NCBI GenBank assembly: GCA_003612285.1
Contig: RAYE01000012.1
Location: forward strand, 1 to 64,000
Length of the DNA: 64,000 nucleotides
Direction of reading: 5' to 3'
DNA from: a bacterium D16-51
GTDB lineage: Bacteria; Bacillota; Clostridia; Lachnospirales; Lachnospiraceae
The position numbers were made by a program, and so were the translations under genes. The notes under the pieces are model-generated. The model searched no databases. It had not been told where the DNA came from and saw nothing but the letters and a program-made list of their open reading frames with translations. Shown here one piece after another: positions 61,608 to 64,000 of the stretch (positions are counted from its first letter, which is position 1; each line of letters begins with the position of its first letter).

Positions 61608-62295
61608 GTTACTATTCACGGTCAATCGTATCAAGATAGAAACAAATAACAAATATTTTACCTATACTTTTTCCGTATTATGCAGTATGAGAAAATGGTG
61701 TATTCCGATATTTTCTGCAAAATAGAGAAAGTTTTATTTAACCTATAACTGACAAAAATTATAGAAGACATTGCTTTCCGGGCAATCCTACGCTCTTAAG
61801 AATTGCTAATGCTTTTTGCTTCCGGCTCTGATTAGCGCGCCCACTGCCAAAACTCACCGGAAACAACGATTTCATGATATTCCGGGCGGGGCTTCAGAAT
61901 ACGTTGGTACTTGTGCCTGGGACGGATGTTTTAACATCCGCCCCGGATACTATGTACCATTACGTATTCTGCGCAGCGGGAGCGTACCGCCCGGAATATC
62001 CATGAAACTCTGTTGTTCCGTAAGAACTTTAGTTCTTTTCAGACAGTTGTCCGTGCGCGCGCATCTGCCGGAAGCTTAAAAAGCAAAGCAATTCTATAAG
62101 AGCTAAATTGTCCTGCGGAAAGCAATGTCTTTCTAAATTTTTGTCAGATTGTAATTTACAGAAAACTTTCTCTATTTTACAGAAAAATGAAAATTTGTAC
62201 TTTCTCATACTGCATAATACGGAAAATTTATACAAAAGTAAAATATTTGTTATTTGTTTCTGCAATTCTTGATACGATTGACCGTGAATAGTAAC
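61608..62295. mobile_element. 688-bp foldback element with target duplication
   Basis: Perfect 29-bp inverted ends (GTTACTATTCACGGTCAATC...) are flanked by TATCAATA (61600-61607) and TATCAATG (62296-62303), a 7-of-8-base duplication. The arms stay complementary almost to the centre: GACAAAAATT.. CCGG near 61751-61785 with the opposite arm near 62115-62145, then GATATTCCGGGCGG with CCGCCCGGAATATC, ending at GGATGTTTTAACATCC near 61931. Both arms match the core of the 16.4-kb element. No transposase or plausible ORF. The whole RNA or single strand would fold into one hairpin of about 340 bp. Confidence 0.85.
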
Positions 62296-62332
62296 TATCA
62301 ATGTATTACTCCACACCCCCTCCATGGTATGC

Positions 62333-62524
62333 TATAATATAACTTATCAGAACTGTTTTTTGTTCTGATAAAAGGCACACGCTTTTGTGCCGCAAATCTG
62401 ATTATGTAAAGCTGTTTTTGCTTTTCATAATCTAACTTATCAGAAGATGGTTTTTTTCTGATAAAAGACGCACGTTTTTGCGCCGCTAATCCATTATAGG
62501 AAACTGATTTTGTTTCCTATAATG
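62333..62524 (+). other. Leader with two repeated triplets of hairpins
   Basis: After a TATAAT (62333-62338) come six U-looped hairpins in two matching triplets, 93 bases apart. TTATCAGAAC.. stem (62344-62371), GGCACA/TGTGCC (62374-62391), GATTATG.. /CATAATC (62400-62432); then TTATCAGAA stem (62437-62464), GACGCA/TGCGCC (62467-62484), and a 13-bp CATTATAGGAAAC stem (62492-62524). The second and third stems differ in sequence between triplets but keep pairing. The array precedes the phosphodiesterase gene by about 70 bases. Confidence 0.7.
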
Positions 62525-62592
62525 TAGTTACTGTTGACTCCGTGTCCGAAAAATATAATTATTTCACGCAAAGCACCATATGGAGGTAACCT

Positions 62593-63258
62593 ATGCATAA
62601 AATTGGAATTATTTCAGATACCCATGGATTATTACGCGACTCTGTAATAGAACACCTAAACGGCTGTGATTTTATTCTTCATGGCGGTGATATCAAATCA
62701 GAAGCAGACCTCAAAAAATTAAATACCATTGCCAAAACATTTGCTGTCCGCGGAAATGTAGATAAAGGATGGGCGGACACACTGCCTGCCACCTTAAACA
62801 TCACTCTTTTTGGCATCCACATATTTATGATACACAATATAAAACAGCTTGCAGAAGACACCTCTGGCTGTGATTTAATTATCTATGGGCACTCCCACAA
62901 ATACAGGCAGGAACAGAAAAAACAACAGCTTTGGCTTAACCCGGGAAGCTGCGGGCTAAGACGGTTCTCCCTGCCTCTGACAATGTCCATCCTGCATGTC
63001 AAAGATGACGGCACGTTCTGGATTGAAAAAATAACCCTTCCAAACAAAACCCCAGATACCATCCTCCCAGTTAACCAAAAAGACATAAAAGATATCATCC
63101 TTGCCGTCATGAGAGATACCGACAAAAAGAAACCGGTTGCCGAAATCGCACGCCAAAATAACATTAGCGAAGAACTGGCATCCCAGATATGCCGTCTCTA
63201 CCTGACACATCCCGGCGTAAGCGCAGACGGAATCCTTAATAAAATGAATCCTGATTAG
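62593..63258 (+). CDS. MJ0936/YfcE-type phosphodiesterase with C-terminal extension
   Basis: A 221-residue calcineurin-like metallophosphoesterase. Metal ligands are in KIGIISDTHGLLRDS, FILHGGDIKS, VRGNVDKGWAD, and IYGHSHKYRQE with LNPGSCGLRR. Members cleave phosphodiester model compounds and possibly small nucleotides. The catalytic domain ends near residue 155; the last ~65 residues (KKKPVAEIARQNNISEELAS and LTHPGVSADGILNKM) form a helix-turn-helix-like extension absent from E. coli YfcE. GGAGGTAACCT precedes the ATG. A long structured leader lies upstream. Confidence 0.87.
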   Translation: MHKIGIISDTHGLLRDSVIEHLNGCDFILHGGDIKSEADLKKLNTIAKTFAVRGNVDKGWADTLPATLNITLFGIHIFMIHNIKQLAEDTSGCDLIIYGHSHKYRQEQKKQQLWLNPGSCGLRRFSLPLTMSILHVKDDGTFWIEKITLPNKTPDTILPVNQKDIKDIILAVMRDTDKKKPVAEIARQNNISEELASQICRLYLTHPGVSADGILNKMNPD

Positions 63259-63373
63259 AAGTGGCGTAACCAAACAGCTAAAATCTGATGACTGGCTTAC
63301 AAAAGGGTCTAATTCTCCACTGCTTGTAGCATACAAACTAATACCAAGCGAGTCAAGGCCGGGGGATACCTCG

Positions 63374-63412
63374 CTCCTGCGAAGCAGGAGACAAACGCCC
63401 TTGTGGCGTTTG
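63374..63412. repeat. Pair of short GC hairpins
   Basis: CTCCTGC/GCAGGAG (63374-63390) and CAAACGCC/GGCGTTTG (63392-63412) stand side by side in the gap after the phosphodiesterase, next to a truncated repeat. They may terminate transcription weakly. Confidence 0.45.
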
Positions 63413-63450
63413 AGAATTGAAAAGTCCAATGTTTTCATGTAAAATTGAAT

Positions 63451-63532
63451 GGGCTACGACGTGGCTTTTTGATGCAGCGATTTGAAAAACAGGCAAGCAA
63501 GTTGTTCAAATTAATTCTTAACAGTTCCTAAA
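63451..63532 (-). repeat. Partial copy of the 38840-39000 element
   Basis: About 82 bp is nearly identical, in reverse, to 38840-38921 (GATTTGAAAAACAGGCAAGC, then CTTAACAGTTCCTAA at its outer end). The other half of the element is absent here. Confidence 0.75.
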
Positions 63533-63571
63533 GTTAAACTGGGAAACCGAGATTTGAAAGGAGTAGCAGAT

Positions 63572-63850
63572 ATGAAATTTCCTTTTTATGATTCACCCGA
63601 CACTGCTTCGATTATCTGTTGTCATATAATGGAACATCAAACACCTATTCTGTATGTATCACATGATGAAGATGACGGAATGTGGCAATTTTTATGCGGA
63701 AAAGCACATAGAATAGATGAAGCAAAGTTAGTATCCCTAAAATGGGTTTTTGATTCAGATAACTCTGTTGGTGCCTTAAAGGATATGCCTTGCGGCTGCT
63801 ATGCAGAAAGAAAAACTCAAGATGACGATTGGATTATCAGAGAACAATAA
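63572..63850 (+). CDS. DUF2185-like (immunity-type) protein
   Basis: A 92-residue acidic protein. PILYVSHDEDDGMWQFLCGK, AKLVSLKWVFDSDNSVGALK and DMPCGCYAERKTQDDDWI fit the DUF2185 family, a fold found among polymorphic-toxin immunity proteins. No toxin gene is visible in the remaining sequence. The start at 63572 has AAAGGAGTAGCAGAT upstream; an ATG 18 bases earlier overlaps that site. Its operon context beyond the window is unknown. Confidence 0.72.
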   Translation: MKFPFYDSPDTASIICCHIMEHQTPILYVSHDEDDGMWQFLCGKAHRIDEAKLVSLKWVFDSDNSVGALKDMPCGCYAERKTQDDDWIIREQ

Positions 63851-63899
63851 CTCTCAGTTTGCTGGGAAAGTACAAAAAGTACAAAATCGGTATTGGTGA

Positions 63900-64000
63900 A
63901 ATAAAAATGAACAAAGAAAAAAAGCCTCGCCGCAACCCACTACGTTGCTAAACAAGCGCCACTGGCGCTTGTTTAGCAACGACCGAAGCGGAGCGTAGAA
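63900..64000. repeat. Incomplete repeat with 17-bp hairpin at the window edge
   Basis: AAAAAGCCTCGCCGCAACCC matches the inside of the 38840-39000 element. It is followed by a perfect 17-bp stem (GTTGCTAAACAAGCGCC / complement, 63944-63980) and GACCGAAGCGGAGCGTAGA, a string also present near 16262. The element runs out of the window. Confidence 0.65.

Noticed and set aside
61816-62325. Open frames inside the 688-bp palindrome (61816-62079 plus, 62029-62325 minus)
   Set aside because: They read through palindrome arms, have no ribosome sites and translate repeat DNA.
62344-62524. CRISPR array or attachment-site array
   Set aside because: The hairpins are not direct repeats separated by unique spacers; only two triplet units occur and no cas genes are nearby.

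Overview
The window looks like chromosomal DNA of a motile, spore-forming, anaerobic low-to-moderate-GC Firmicute, most likely a Lachnospiraceae-type Clostridium. This is inferred from gene content and is not a computed identity. The pointers are the sporulation pair DUF2953/GerW, the giant 2-hydroxyacyl-CoA dehydratase activator fusion, methyl-accepting chemotaxis proteins, and the conserved ireB-ruvX-DUF1292 / RNase J / ylbF / mltG-like / trmR / U32 block. Strong AGGAGG-type ribosome sites and consensus sigma-A promoters are also present. Nearly all long genes lie on the minus strand. No rRNA, tRNA, CRISPR array, prophage or intact transposase gene was seen.

Layout. 0-10 kb: XRE regulator, Uma2 nuclease, sporulation pair, unknown proteins, a giant PMT-type membrane glycosyltransferase, a rhomboid-like membrane protein and a double-LysM protein. 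10.5-16.1 kb (+): dehydratase activator fusion and a CgeB-like glycosyltransferase. 16-25.8 kb: a palindromic repeat island, CPBP protease, lipase-like hydrolase, two convergent chemoreceptors, and an operon of phospholipid-methyltransferase-like protein, VTT membrane protein and a two-component system. 26-35.8 kb: a three-gene unknown cluster, ACT protein, Rpn nuclease, AraC/GyrI regulator, ABC transporter, and an XRE/radical-SAM overlapping pair.

35.8-42.5 kb is an AT-rich accessory region. It holds an orphan Phd antitoxin, a HExxH metalloprotease with a small membrane partner, and at least three reading frames broken by frameshift or nonsense: a RelB/DinJ antitoxin, a secreted protein and an ECF sigma factor, with a fourth possible. 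Two short inverted-repeat elements lie among them. 42.5-50.1 kb: alpha-L-fucosidase, then the conserved RNA-metabolism and tRNA-modification block. 50.3-50.7 kb: a complete-looking type I toxin-antitoxin locus too small for ordinary gene calling. 50.7-59 kb: MtaB, an HPr-like protein without its histidine, RsmE/cysteine desulfurase/ThiI, a FliD-like protein and YgiQ. 59-64 kb: HAD phosphatase, galactose mutarotase, a 688-bp foldback element, an array of six hairpins, a phosphodiesterase and a DUF2185-like protein.

The most unusual layer is not protein coding. Gaps are densely seeded with at least four families of short inverted-repeat elements. One family has GTTAC...GTAAC ends, an end motif close to GTTACTATTCACGGTCA, and 8-bp target duplications at two copies. 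It ranges from solitary 17-bp ends through a 188-bp copy to 688-735-bp near-perfect palindromes, one of which contains another element and supplies the last codons of a neighbouring gene. Several tRNA/rRNA modification genes (TrmR, U32, MtaB, ThiI with its sulfur donor, RsmE) sit within 12 kb and would act together on the translation machinery.
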